From Candidatus Methanosuratincola sp. (GTDB lineage: Archaea; Thermoproteota; Methanomethylicia; Methanomethylicales; Methanomethylicaceae): a stretch of DNA of 13,700 nucleotides. Below, in pieces: positions 1 to 6,308 of the stretch. Numbering within the stretch: the first letter of the stretch is position 1; the number at the start of each line of letters is the position of its first letter. The position numbers were made by a program, and so were the translations under genes. The notes under the pieces are model-generated. The model was not told the origin of the DNA and searched no databases. It worked only from the letters and a program-made list of their open reading frames with translations. The DNA is taken from the NCBI GenBank assembly GCA_029907755.1, contig JARYLH010000028.1, positions 1 through 13,700 on the forward strand. Direction: 5' to 3'.

Positions 1-763
1 GATTAAGGAGGTGGATCCGGAGACTGCAGCGGTATACGTGGAGAACCCCTCGTTCTTCGGGACGATCGACGCGGCAATCGCGGAGGTTGTCGAGATCGCC
101 CACGACGCAGGCGCTCTTGCCGTTGTCGGGGCAGATCCGCTGTCATTGGGGATACTCAAGCCGCCTGGGGAGTACGGCGCGGACATCGCGGTTGGGGACG
201 GGCAGCCGCTGGGCATACCGCCCGGGCTCGGGGGGAACGGGCTTGGAATAATGGCATGCCGCCTGGACAACAGGATCCTCAGACAGATGCCAGGAAGGAT
301 CGTCGGCAAGACCAGAACCGTAGACGGAGGGGGGCATGGTTACGTTTTGGCGCTCTCGACGAGGGAGCAGCACATCAGGAGGGGGAAGGCGACCTCCAAC
401 ATCTGCACGAACGAGGCGCTTCTCGCGGTGGCGGCGGCGATCTACCTCTCGCTCGTCGGGGGGGACGGGCTCAGGAGGCTCGCTGAGGGCATACTCAGGA
501 GGACGGACTACGCGGTCAGGCGCATGAGGGAAACAGGGTTGAGGCTGCCTTTCGCTGGGCTGCACTTCAGGGACTTTGCGGTCGAGGTAGGCGATCCGGG
601 GATTGCGAATGCCAAGATGAGGAGCAGGGGGCTATCGGGCGGGAGGGACCTGAGTCGGGACTTCCCCGTCCTTGGGGCACTGCTGTTTGCGGTCACCGAG
701 CTCCACGGCAAGGAGGAGATAGAGGAGCTGGTGAGCGTTACGGGGTGGGCGGCAAATGGTTGA
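1..763 (+). CDS. gcvPA: Glycine dehydrogenase (decarboxylating) subunit 1, 3' part
   Basis: This is the alpha (P1) subunit of the split P-protein of the glycine cleavage system. With GcvPB it decarboxylates glycine and passes the aminomethyl group to lipoylated H-protein in the cytoplasm. The frame is open to the left edge, so the gene is cut; about 253 C-terminal residues of a usual ~440-450 are visible. The GTG at 11 is probably an internal Val, because family homology continues upstream of it. Family stretches seen are ADPLSLGILKPPGEYGADI, VGDGQPLG, MPGRIVGKT, the REQHIRRGKATSNICTN block and AAIYLSLVG. The glycine-rich GGPH-type loop reads GGNGLG here, a mild divergence. The TGA stop at 761-763 lies inside the start of gcvPB, so the two are translationally coupled. 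A gcvT or gcvH gene may lie to the left. Confidence 0.93.
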   Translation, partial: IKEVDPETAAVYVENPSFFGTIDAAIAEVVEIAHDAGALAVVGADPLSLGILKPPGEYGADIAVGDGQPLGIPPGLGGNGLGIMACRLDNRILRQMPGRIVGKTRTVDGGGHGYVLALSTREQHIRRGKATSNICTNEALLAVAAAIYLSLVGGDGLRRLAEGILRRTDYAVRRMRETGLRLPFAGLHFRDFAVEVGDPGIANAKMRSRGLSGGRDLSRDFPVLGALLFAVTELHGKEEIEELVSVTGWAANG

Positions 764-2270
764 CCGAGGCTTCCGACAACCCAGGTATGACGAGCCGCTC
801 GTATTCGACCTCGGCAGAGACGGCAGGCGAGGCTTTAGCTTCCCGGATTTCACGGAGGCGGGTTCCGAAGAGATCCCTGCCCGGATCAGAAGGCAGGACC
901 TCAGGCTCCCCCAGCTCTCCGAGATCGAGGTCGTGAGGCACTTCACCAGGCTGTCCCAGATGAATTGGGGGATAGACACGGGCCCCTATCCCCTCGGGTC
1001 TTGCACGATGAAGTACAACCCACGCTTGAATGAGGAGATCGCCTCGCTCGACCAGGTCCAGATGGTCCACCTCCTGCAGGAGTGCGAGGAGCTGCAGGGT
1101 GCGTTGGAGTTGATTTACAGGCTCGAGAGGGCGCTCGCCTCGCTGACCGGTATGCACCGGTTCACACTTCAGCCGGCTGCGGGGGCCCAGGGGGAACTCA
1201 CGGGCTGCCTGATAATGAGGAAGTACTTCAAGGAGCTTGGGGAGGAGCGGCGTGAGGTGATTGTCCCGGACACGGCCCACGGCACAAACCCGGCGAGCGC
1301 TGCGATGGCAGGGTTCACAGTTGTTGAGGTCCCCACCGGCCAGGACGGGTGCATCGACGTAGAGGCGCTCAAGGGGGCGGTCTCTGCCGAGAGGACTGCG
1401 GGCATAATGATGACGAACCCAAATACCCTCGGGATTTTCGAGAAGGACGTCCTCGAGATCGCCGGGATAGTCCATGATGCGGGAGGGCTGCTCTACTACG
1501 ACGGCGCGAACCTACAGGGGATCGTAGGCAGGGCAAGACCGGGGGACATGGGGTTTGATCTGGTACACCTCAACCTGCACAAGACTTTCTCCACACCCCA
1601 CGGCGGCGGCGGTCCAGGATCAGGCCCTGTGGGCGTGAAGGAGCCCCTCGAGGGTTTCCTGCCGGTGCCACTCGTTTCTGAGGAGGAAGGGAAGTACAGG
1701 CTGTTTTGGGAAATGCCCAAGAGCATCGGAAAAGTTAGGGGATGGTACGGGGCATTCCCTGTGCTGGTCAGGGCCTACTGCTACATCCTCACCATGGGTG
1801 GGGCGGGGCTGAGGCTCGCAAGCGGCATCGCGGTCCTGAATGCCAACTACTTCCTTAAGATGGTGGAGGGGATCAGGGGTTTCGAAATGCCATTCAAAGG
1901 TCCCCTAAGGAAACATGAGGTGGTTCTCAGCGCGCAGCAGCTGCTCGAAGAAACAGGGGTCACAGCCACTGATGTCTCAAAGGCGCTTCTGGACAGGGGG
2001 CTGCATCCGCCTACAATATACTTCCCGCAGGTCGTGAGGGAGGCGATGATGTTCGAGTTCACCGAGACCGAAACACGGGAGAGCATAGACAAGTACGTCG
2101 ACGCACTCCGGGAGATCTCGGCTCTGGCTTACTCCAACCCCCAAGTTCTGAAGAGAGCTCCGGAGAACACCTCGGTTGGAAGGCTCGACGAGGTCTGGGC
2201 CAACCATCCGAAGACGATGACCCTGAGCCACAGGATGTGCCCAGGGAAGGGGGATCAGGGAGCAGCGTAG
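756..2270 (+). CDS. gcvPB: Glycine dehydrogenase (decarboxylating) subunit 2
   Basis: This is the PLP-binding beta (P2) subunit of glycine decarboxylase, 504 residues, at the long end of the usual range. The PLP lysine is K276 in HLNLHKTFSTPHGGGGPG; this HKTFS/PHGGGGPG block is the family signature. Other conserved stretches are YPLGSCTMKYNP (78-89), PAAGAQGELTG (140-150), DTAHGTNPASAAMAG (172-186) and YYDGANLQG (247-255). The ATG at 756 overlaps the end of gcvPA by 8 bp, which supports both the start and fixed stoichiometry of the two subunits. The TAG stop at 2268-2270 lies inside the antisense 3' end of mrpD (16-bp convergent overlap), so there is no intergenic terminator; a T6 run on the plus strand at 2443-2448 is the nearest U-tract. 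No damage seen. Confidence 0.96.
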   Translation: MVDRGFRQPRYDEPLVFDLGRDGRRGFSFPDFTEAGSEEIPARIRRQDLRLPQLSEIEVVRHFTRLSQMNWGIDTGPYPLGSCTMKYNPRLNEEIASLDQVQMVHLLQECEELQGALELIYRLERALASLTGMHRFTLQPAAGAQGELTGCLIMRKYFKELGEERREVIVPDTAHGTNPASAAMAGFTVVEVPTGQDGCIDVEALKGAVSAERTAGIMMTNPNTLGIFEKDVLEIAGIVHDAGGLLYYDGANLQGIVGRARPGDMGFDLVHLNLHKTFSTPHGGGGPGSGPVGVKEPLEGFLPVPLVSEEEGKYRLFWEMPKSIGKVRGWYGAFPVLVRAYCYILTMGGAGLRLASGIAVLNANYFLKMVEGIRGFEMPFKGPLRKHEVVLSAQQLLEETGVTATDVSKALLDRGLHPPTIYFPQVVREAMMFEFTETETRESIDKYVDALREISALAYSNPQVLKRAPENTSVGRLDEVWANHPKTMTLSHRMCPGKGDQGAA

Positions 2271-3814
2271 TTCAGGGATTTCAGGACCAGATCCGCATAA
2301 CCGCTAACGTTCAGCAGGTCTTCGGCAGCAAGGCGACCGAATTCGAAGAGCATGTTCGGCATTAGTCCGGTAACCACGATTATGCTGATCATTATCCCGA
2401 TCGAGAGGATTACGGGTAGCGACGGGTGGCAGTTGACTGCCCTTTTTTCCCCCGAGTAGATTATCGCCAGCAGCCGGATCTGCGCTATGGATTCGAAGAC
2501 AATCGAGACGACCATGGGCAGGACCAGGTATGGGTATACGCCGCCGGCGCTCAGGACCGAGAGAAGCAGGAGGAGTTTGCTCCAGAACATGCTCAGGGGC
2601 GGGAAGCCGATCGCAGCCAGCGTCCCTAGCGTGTAAAGGAGCGACGTCCCCGGTAGGGCCTTGGATATTCCGCGGAGCGCCCCGATCTCCCTAGACCCGG
2701 TTGCATGGATGAAGACGCCGGCGATCATGAAGAGGGAGGCCTTTACGAATGCGTGGTTTATTATGTGGAGGTAGGCTGCGGAAACGCCCAACGATGTGCC
2801 CACCCCCAGCCCTATGGTTATCAGGCCGAGGTTGGTTATCGTGGAGTAGGCGATCAGCCGCTTGATGTCAGACTGGACGAGCATGAAGGCTGCCCCGACG
2901 AGGGAGGAGGCGACCCCGAGAATGACGAGCAGCTGGAGGCCTACAGCACCCCCCGGATGAGAACCGGCCGCGAAGCCGTCGAAGAGTATTCTTGCGAGCA
3001 CTGCTATGTTGACCTGTACAAGGAGACCAGAGAGGATTGCGCTTATGGAGCTGGGGGCCATGCTGTGGGCATCGGGGAGCCAGAAATGCTGCGGGACGAT
3101 GGCTGCACCTATCGCGAAGGACCAGACGATCAGCGCAACGATCACCGGCAGCGCGGACGGGTCGGCAAACATCCCTCCGGAGAATGGCGACACATACCCT
3201 CCAAGCTTCGCGGATATCTCGGCGATCGTCATGCTCCCGAACATTCCGAATATCATTGCGGTCGAGAGGTAGTATATCGAAATCGCGAGTATGTCGTATA
3301 TCCCATACTTTATCCCTGCCTCAACAGAAGCCTTCACCTCCTTTCTGAACGGGACAAGGAGGATGGCGGAGAGACCCATCAGCTCGAGCATGATGAATAT
3401 GTGGAACATGTCCCCCGTGAACAGCAGCCCGTACATACCGGTCTGCATCAGGAACCTGAGCGAGTAATACCACTTTACATCCCGATCCTTCTCCAGGTAC
3501 CGCACAGAGTACACCATGGTTGCAAAGAAAATCACGGAGACCGCTAGCGAAAGCGGCGCTGAAAAACGGTCTATCACGTAAGGGATCCCCACAGGGGGAG
3601 GCCAGCCCCCCATGTAGTAGACGTAAGGGCCCTCCAGCAAGTAGACGTTGATGAGGGCGAGTGAGGAGAGCAGTATCGTGGCAGCCGTAAGGACTCCGGA
3701 TAACAGCTCGACCGCACGCCGGCCCATAAACATGCCAAACAGCACGCAGAGGAAGGAGCCCAGCAGGGTGAGCAGCATCGCCAGGATCGGCGCTTGGATC
3801 AGCAGGGGGCTCAT
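2255..3814 (-). CDS. mrpD: Mrp/Mbh-type antiporter subunit D (MrpD/MbhH-like)
   Basis: This is a large polytopic antiporter-like subunit (519 residues, about 14 predicted membrane spans) of the proton-conducting family that includes NuoL/M/N, MrpA/D and MbhH. Family marks are FIMLELMGLSA with the TM5 glutamate E144, PQHFWLPDAHSMAPSSISA (241-259), SDIKRLIAYSTI (315-326), NHAFVKASLFMIAG (353-366) and FPPLSMFWSK with TM12 K413. The TM7 lysine that normally precedes the PxHxWLPDAH block is G236, and the TM8 lysine (SGLLxK) is Q267; both codons were checked (GGT at 3109-3107, CAG at 3016-3014). It is the last gene of the operon. The ATG at 3814 overlaps the mrpC stop in ATGA, with AAGGAG eight bases upstream. 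Its last 16 bp overlap convergent gcvPB. NuoN- or NuoM-like annotation is possible, but the MrpC-MrpD order favours MrpD. Confidence 0.92.
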   Translation of the reverse strand: MSPLLIQAPILAMLLTLLGSFLCVLFGMFMGRRAVELLSGVLTAATILLSSLALINVYLLEGPYVYYMGGWPPPVGIPYVIDRFSAPLSLAVSVIFFATMVYSVRYLEKDRDVKWYYSLRFLMQTGMYGLLFTGDMFHIFIMLELMGLSAILLVPFRKEVKASVEAGIKYGIYDILAISIYYLSTAMIFGMFGSMTIAEISAKLGGYVSPFSGGMFADPSALPVIVALIVWSFAIGAAIVPQHFWLPDAHSMAPSSISAILSGLLVQVNIAVLARILFDGFAAGSHPGGAVGLQLLVILGVASSLVGAAFMLVQSDIKRLIAYSTITNLGLITIGLGVGTSLGVSAAYLHIINHAFVKASLFMIAGVFIHATGSREIGALRGISKALPGTSLLYTLGTLAAIGFPPLSMFWSKLLLLLSVLSAGGVYPYLVLPMVVSIVFESIAQIRLLAIIYSGEKRAVNCHPSLPVILSIGIMISIIVVTGLMPNMLFEFGRLAAEDLLNVSGYADLVLKSLNYAAP

Positions 3815-4185
3815 CCTCTCAGCTCCTTGATCTTCTTCGTCTCGATAGTGCCGTAGTGCCTGTAGGTGTAGATGATGAGGGCGGTGAGGGTTGCGACCTC
3901 GGCGAGCCCGATTACGACGGCCGTGACGACGAAGTAGTGCGCCAGCGGATCGACGGCTATTGAGGCGAATTCAGACGGATCCATCCCCGGAGGGATGATG
4001 GGGGGTATCGCATTCCCCAGCCTATACCCTTGGATGATGAAGAGGAGGTTCACGGCGTCCGTCAGGAGGAAAATGGCAAGCATCTTCTTGAAGAGGTTGG
4101 ACTTGAAGAGAACGGCATAGATGCATATCGAAGCCATTATCGCGACCAGGATATAGGGCAATTGTCCGGTAGTTGCGATCACCAC
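3811..4185 (-). CDS. mrpC: Mrp antiporter subunit C (MrpC/MbhG, NuoK-like)
   Basis: This is a small three-span membrane subunit, 124 residues, of the NuoK/MrpC/MbhG family, which sits beside the first antiporter channel. Family marks are DAVNLLFI in TM2 (43-50), a proline-rich loop (IPPIIPPGMDP, 60-70) and VDPLAHYFVVTAVVIGLA (78-95) leading into TM3. E96 in TM3 lies 13 residues before R109, the same spacing as E72 to R85 in E. coli NuoK. D43 lies one helical turn after the position of NuoK E36. The start is GTG at 4185, eight bases after a strong AAGGAGG; a second GTG at 4182 would remove one residue. It begins 3 bp after the mrpB stop, and its TGA overlaps the mrpD ATG (ATGA at 3811-3814). 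Confidence 0.92.
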   Translation of the reverse strand: MVIATTGQLPYILVAIMASICIYAVLFKSNLFKKMLAIFLLTDAVNLLFIIQGYRLGNAIPPIIPPGMDPSEFASIAVDPLAHYFVVTAVVIGLAEVATLTALIIYTYRHYGTIETKKIKELRG

Positions 4186-4188
4186 TAA

Positions 4189-4959
4189 TCAGTCCTCCTT
4201 CTCCCTCATCGTCAGGAGCAGGAACATGATTGTGAAGCCCATGCCTACGTGGACCATCTCGCCCAGCTGGATCGGTATTATCAGTCCTCCTGAGAGGCTC
4301 GTGAGACCAAGGAAGGTGGGGTAACCGAAGGGCGCCCAGGCTTTTGGTTGGTTCTGCATAGCATAAGCGACCGATCCGGACGCAAGCGAGTAGATCACGG
4401 GAACGATCGTCAGACCTGTGATGAGTGCGAGCCCTACGATCTTTGCGATGTGCGCCGTTTCCAGGTCTATGTTCATCTCTGGCAGGAAGCCTTTCGAGAG
4501 CGCCACTATGATGGCGATGTAGGCGATAGCCATAATGGATCCCCCCTGGAACCCTCCCCCCGGGGTCTTTATGCTGAAGATCGTTATCGCAAATGCGGAG
4601 GTGAGTGTGAATACGAAGACAAGCCGCGCAGTCGCCCTGACTATTACGGTCATGCCGCCCGTTTTTTTCAGCTTCGCATGCCCCTCGAAGAACATCGCGA
4701 CAGCGGCTATACCCACGTAGAAGACCATCGTCTCGTAGAGCGTGTCGTACCCCCGGTAGTCCCAGAGCAGCCCGGTCACGGCATTCGGGGAGGCGGACCA
4801 CCAGTCCTGGTTCTCGAAGTTGTAGGTGTTGAAAAGGTAAAACTCCCCCAGCGGTCTCACGAATCCCAATTCTGGGTAGCCCAAGAAGGCATAGATCAGG
4901 ATCGAACTCATCAAGACAACGAAGAGCACCCCGAAGATCGATCCTCTCCAGCCGTTCAT
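4189..4959 (-). CDS. mrpB: Fused MbhE-like (MrpA C-terminal) and MrpB subunit
   Basis: This 256-residue membrane protein joins two parts that are often separate. Residues 1-92 resemble MbhE and the last part of MrpA: a membrane span, then NAVTGLLWDYRGYDTLYE (59-76) and another span. Residues ~103-252 are the MnhB/MrpB domain, with the signature KTPGGGFQGGSIMA (131-144), the span IAYIAIIVAL, and GLTSLSGGLIIPI (218-230). The start is the ATG at 4959 after a GGAGG in the preceding gene; it overlaps the MbhD-like stop in ATGA (4956-4959). The same frame is open further upstream to 5286, but that stretch is a shadow of the two preceding genes. It should act in the membrane arm next to MrpC. The family match is strong for both halves; only the symbol choice is uncertain. 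Confidence 0.92.
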   Translation of the reverse strand: MNGWRGSIFGVLFVVLMSSILIYAFLGYPELGFVRPLGEFYLFNTYNFENQDWWSASPNAVTGLLWDYRGYDTLYETMVFYVGIAAVAMFFEGHAKLKKTGGMTVIVRATARLVFVFTLTSAFAITIFSIKTPGGGFQGGSIMAIAYIAIIVALSKGFLPEMNIDLETAHIAKIVGLALITGLTIVPVIYSLASGSVAYAMQNQPKAWAPFGYPTFLGLTSLSGGLIIPIQLGEMVHVGMGFTIMFLLLTMREKED

Positions 4960-5207
4960 TCCTCTCTCCTCCCTATCTTTCTTAGGCCGACAATGAAGAA
5001 TGCGGTGGATATGCCCACGCCTGCAGCCACCTGGACGAGGGCGATGTCTGGGGCGAGGAGGAGGTAGAATACAGTGGCAACCAGTACTCCTTCCGCGCCA
5101 GCCAAGACTATTGCCAGCAGCAGGTCTTTGGTGTATACAATAGCAGCCGTGAGTACCACGCAGAAAGCGAGCAGCAAGTCTATGACCAGTTCGATCATCT
5201 CGATCAT
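4956..5207 (-). CDS. MbhD-like / MrpA C-terminal DUF4040 subunit
   Basis: This 83-residue protein has two to three membrane spans and matches the DUF4040 segment that is part of MrpA in bacteria and a separate gene, MbhD, in archaeal Mbh clusters. The diagnostic stretch is LLLAPDIALVQVAAGVGISTAFFIVGLRKIGR (about 49-80). The ALTE of typical MbhD reads ALVQ here (Q59), closer to the Q found in many MrpA proteins. E39 in AGAEGVLVATVFY is another intramembrane acidic residue. Both ends overlap neighbours by ATGA, with mrpG at 5204-5207 and the fused mrpB at 4956-4959. That indicates tight translational coupling and supports the short length as real. Confidence 0.9.
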   Translation of the reverse strand: MIEMIELVIDLLLAFCVVLTAAIVYTKDLLLAIVLAGAEGVLVATVFYLLLAPDIALVQVAAGVGISTAFFIVGLRKIGRREE

Positions 5208-5554
5208 CTGCCATCCTCCTCCAGGTGATCGTGCTCCAGGGGCTCGCGCGGGATCCGCATCCGTGCCGCGGCCCTGGCGATCGCATGCGAGGACACCGGC
5301 GCGGTTAGGAAGATGAATGCTGCCGTGCCCAGCGCGCCTAGGGATGTGACGACCCCGTCCTGGCCGTGGATCCCGTAGGACAGGAACGCCACGCCTATGA
5401 GCGGCACCACCGATCCACCTATCACAGAGACCGTGACAGCATGTATCCTTACAAAATAGGATGGGAACCGGAGGAGACCGATTGCACCGATGATGCTTAG
5501 GGCTCCACCGAGGACTAGAAGGAAGACGCCCAGGGCAAGAAAGATCTCAGTCAC
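5204..5554 (-). CDS. mrpG: Mrp antiporter subunit G (MrpG/MbhC)
   Basis: This small membrane subunit of the MnhG/PhaG family has three predicted spans and a charged, His/Glu-rich cytoplasmic tail (100-116). The signature is GLLRFPSYFVRIHAVTVSVIGG (26-47), followed by the LTAPVSSHAIARAA block (83-96) near the end. I place the start at GTG 5554 (116 residues) because AGGTGA lies eight bases upstream. A GTG at 5566 would give 120 residues (prefix MSKL) but has only poor Shine-Dalgarno context and a 20-bp overlap with mrpF. The chosen start gives an 8-bp overlap. The TGA at 5204 overlaps the ATG of the MbhD-like gene. It presumably contributes to the small-subunit bundle with MrpE and MrpF. Confidence 0.9.
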   Translation of the reverse strand: MTEIFLALGVFLLVLGGALSIIGAIGLLRFPSYFVRIHAVTVSVIGGSVVPLIGVAFLSYGIHGQDGVVTSLGALGTAAFIFLTAPVSSHAIARAAARMRIPREPLEHDHLEEDGR

Positions 5555-5816
5555 CAATTTGCTCACCTTCCATGTACCTTGCCACGTAGAGCGCCCCTAT
5601 GAAGAACCAGAGCGCCAAGGAAAAACTGATCACGATCAAGTATGGGGATCCCGAGATCACGGCGATTATGCCCATCACCACCGTGAGGGCGTACGAGACC
5701 ACATCCAAGGCAAGCATCCTGTCCGGGATCGTTGGCCCGACAATTATCCGGTATATTGACATGGTTATCGATATTATGAACATCCCCAACGAGAGAAGAA
5801 GAATAACGTCTAGCAT
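5547..5816 (-). CDS. mrpF: Mrp antiporter subunit F (MrpF/MbhB)
   Basis: This three-span membrane protein of 89 residues is in the normal size range for MnhF/MrpF. The family signature is GPTIPDRMLALDVVSY (27-42), with the conserved aspartates D32 and D38, followed by hydrophobic spans ALTVVMGIIAVISG and IVISFSLALWFFIGALYVARYM. The ATG at 5816 overlaps the end of mrpE by 7 bp and has GGTGAGG eight bases upstream. The E-F-G order is the standard Mrp and MbhA-B-C order. Confidence 0.93.
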   Translation of the reverse strand: MLDVILLLSLGMFIISITMSIYRIIVGPTIPDRMLALDVVSYALTVVMGIIAVISGSPYLIVISFSLALWFFIGALYVARYMEGEQIGD

Positions 5817-6304
5817 AGGAAACGCCTCACCAACCCTTCGAATCCCTTGCTTATGTTATTGTAGCAGAACTCCTCCTCCACAGAAGGGGCGTTGATCCAG
5901 TGGACATAGTAGTACCCGCTCTTCTCATCAACGTCTACTACAACGGTGCCTGGCGTGTTTGTGATGGAATTGCCAACCACGGTAACTCCGTAATCAGTCT
6001 TCAGGGAATATGGCACGCGCACTATAGACGGACGCAGATTCATCGTGAATATCCTCCTGATCACGTCCCAGTGGGCAATGGGCTCGTAGTAGAACCAGTA
6101 GACTGCCAGATACCGCAGTGCGTTCAACCACCGCCCCGGATCTAGGACCTTTTTCTCGTCCGAGACTATGAGGTTTCGGGTGATTATTCCAACTATCGCC
6201 GCAATCATCAACCCTATTATTAGTTCGTCCGTACCAAGACTGCCCACCAGAGAGACGTAGACCAAAAATGAGACGAATGCAGTGAAAAGAACCTTTACCA
6301 GCAC
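5810..6304 (-). CDS. mrpE: Mrp antiporter subunit E (MrpE/MbhA)
   Basis: This 164-residue MnhE-family protein has membrane spans in roughly the first 90 residues and a soluble C-terminal domain. The soluble domain carries the family signature NSITNTPGTVVVDVDE (112-127), followed by YYYVHWI (131-137). Such domains are thought to help assembly or stability of the Mrp complex. The start is GTG at 6304, 4 bp past the NuoM-like stop. Three overlapping out-of-frame ATGs lie immediately upstream (6312-6304) and would be read only to a TAA at 6297-6295, so the GTG call rests on the frame and on the family N-terminus. The TAG stop overlaps the mrpF start. Confidence 0.92.
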   Translation of the reverse strand: MLVKVLFTAFVSFLVYVSLVGSLGTDELIIGLMIAAIVGIITRNLIVSDEKKVLDPGRWLNALRYLAVYWFYYEPIAHWDVIRRIFTMNLRPSIVRVPYSLKTDYGVTVVGNSITNTPGTVVVDVDEKSGYYYVHWINAPSVEEEFCYNNISKGFEGLVRRFLC

Positions 6305-6308
6305 ATCA

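Noticed and set aside
738..1475. A 245-codon minus-strand open frame opposite gcvPB
   Set aside because: It is a codon-bias shadow of gcvPB; the product is Arg/Leu/Pro/Glu-rich with no family resemblance.
2705..3547. A 280-codon plus-strand open frame opposite mrpD
   Set aside because: It is antisense to a strongly conserved membrane gene, and its product is an unnatural mix rich in His, Asp, Glu, Gly and Arg with no recognisable fold or ribosome-binding site.
4960..5286. N-terminal extension of the fused mrpB gene to 5286
   Set aside because: It covers the MbhD-like gene and part of mrpG in another frame; the ATG at 4959 has GGAGG and an ATGA overlap.
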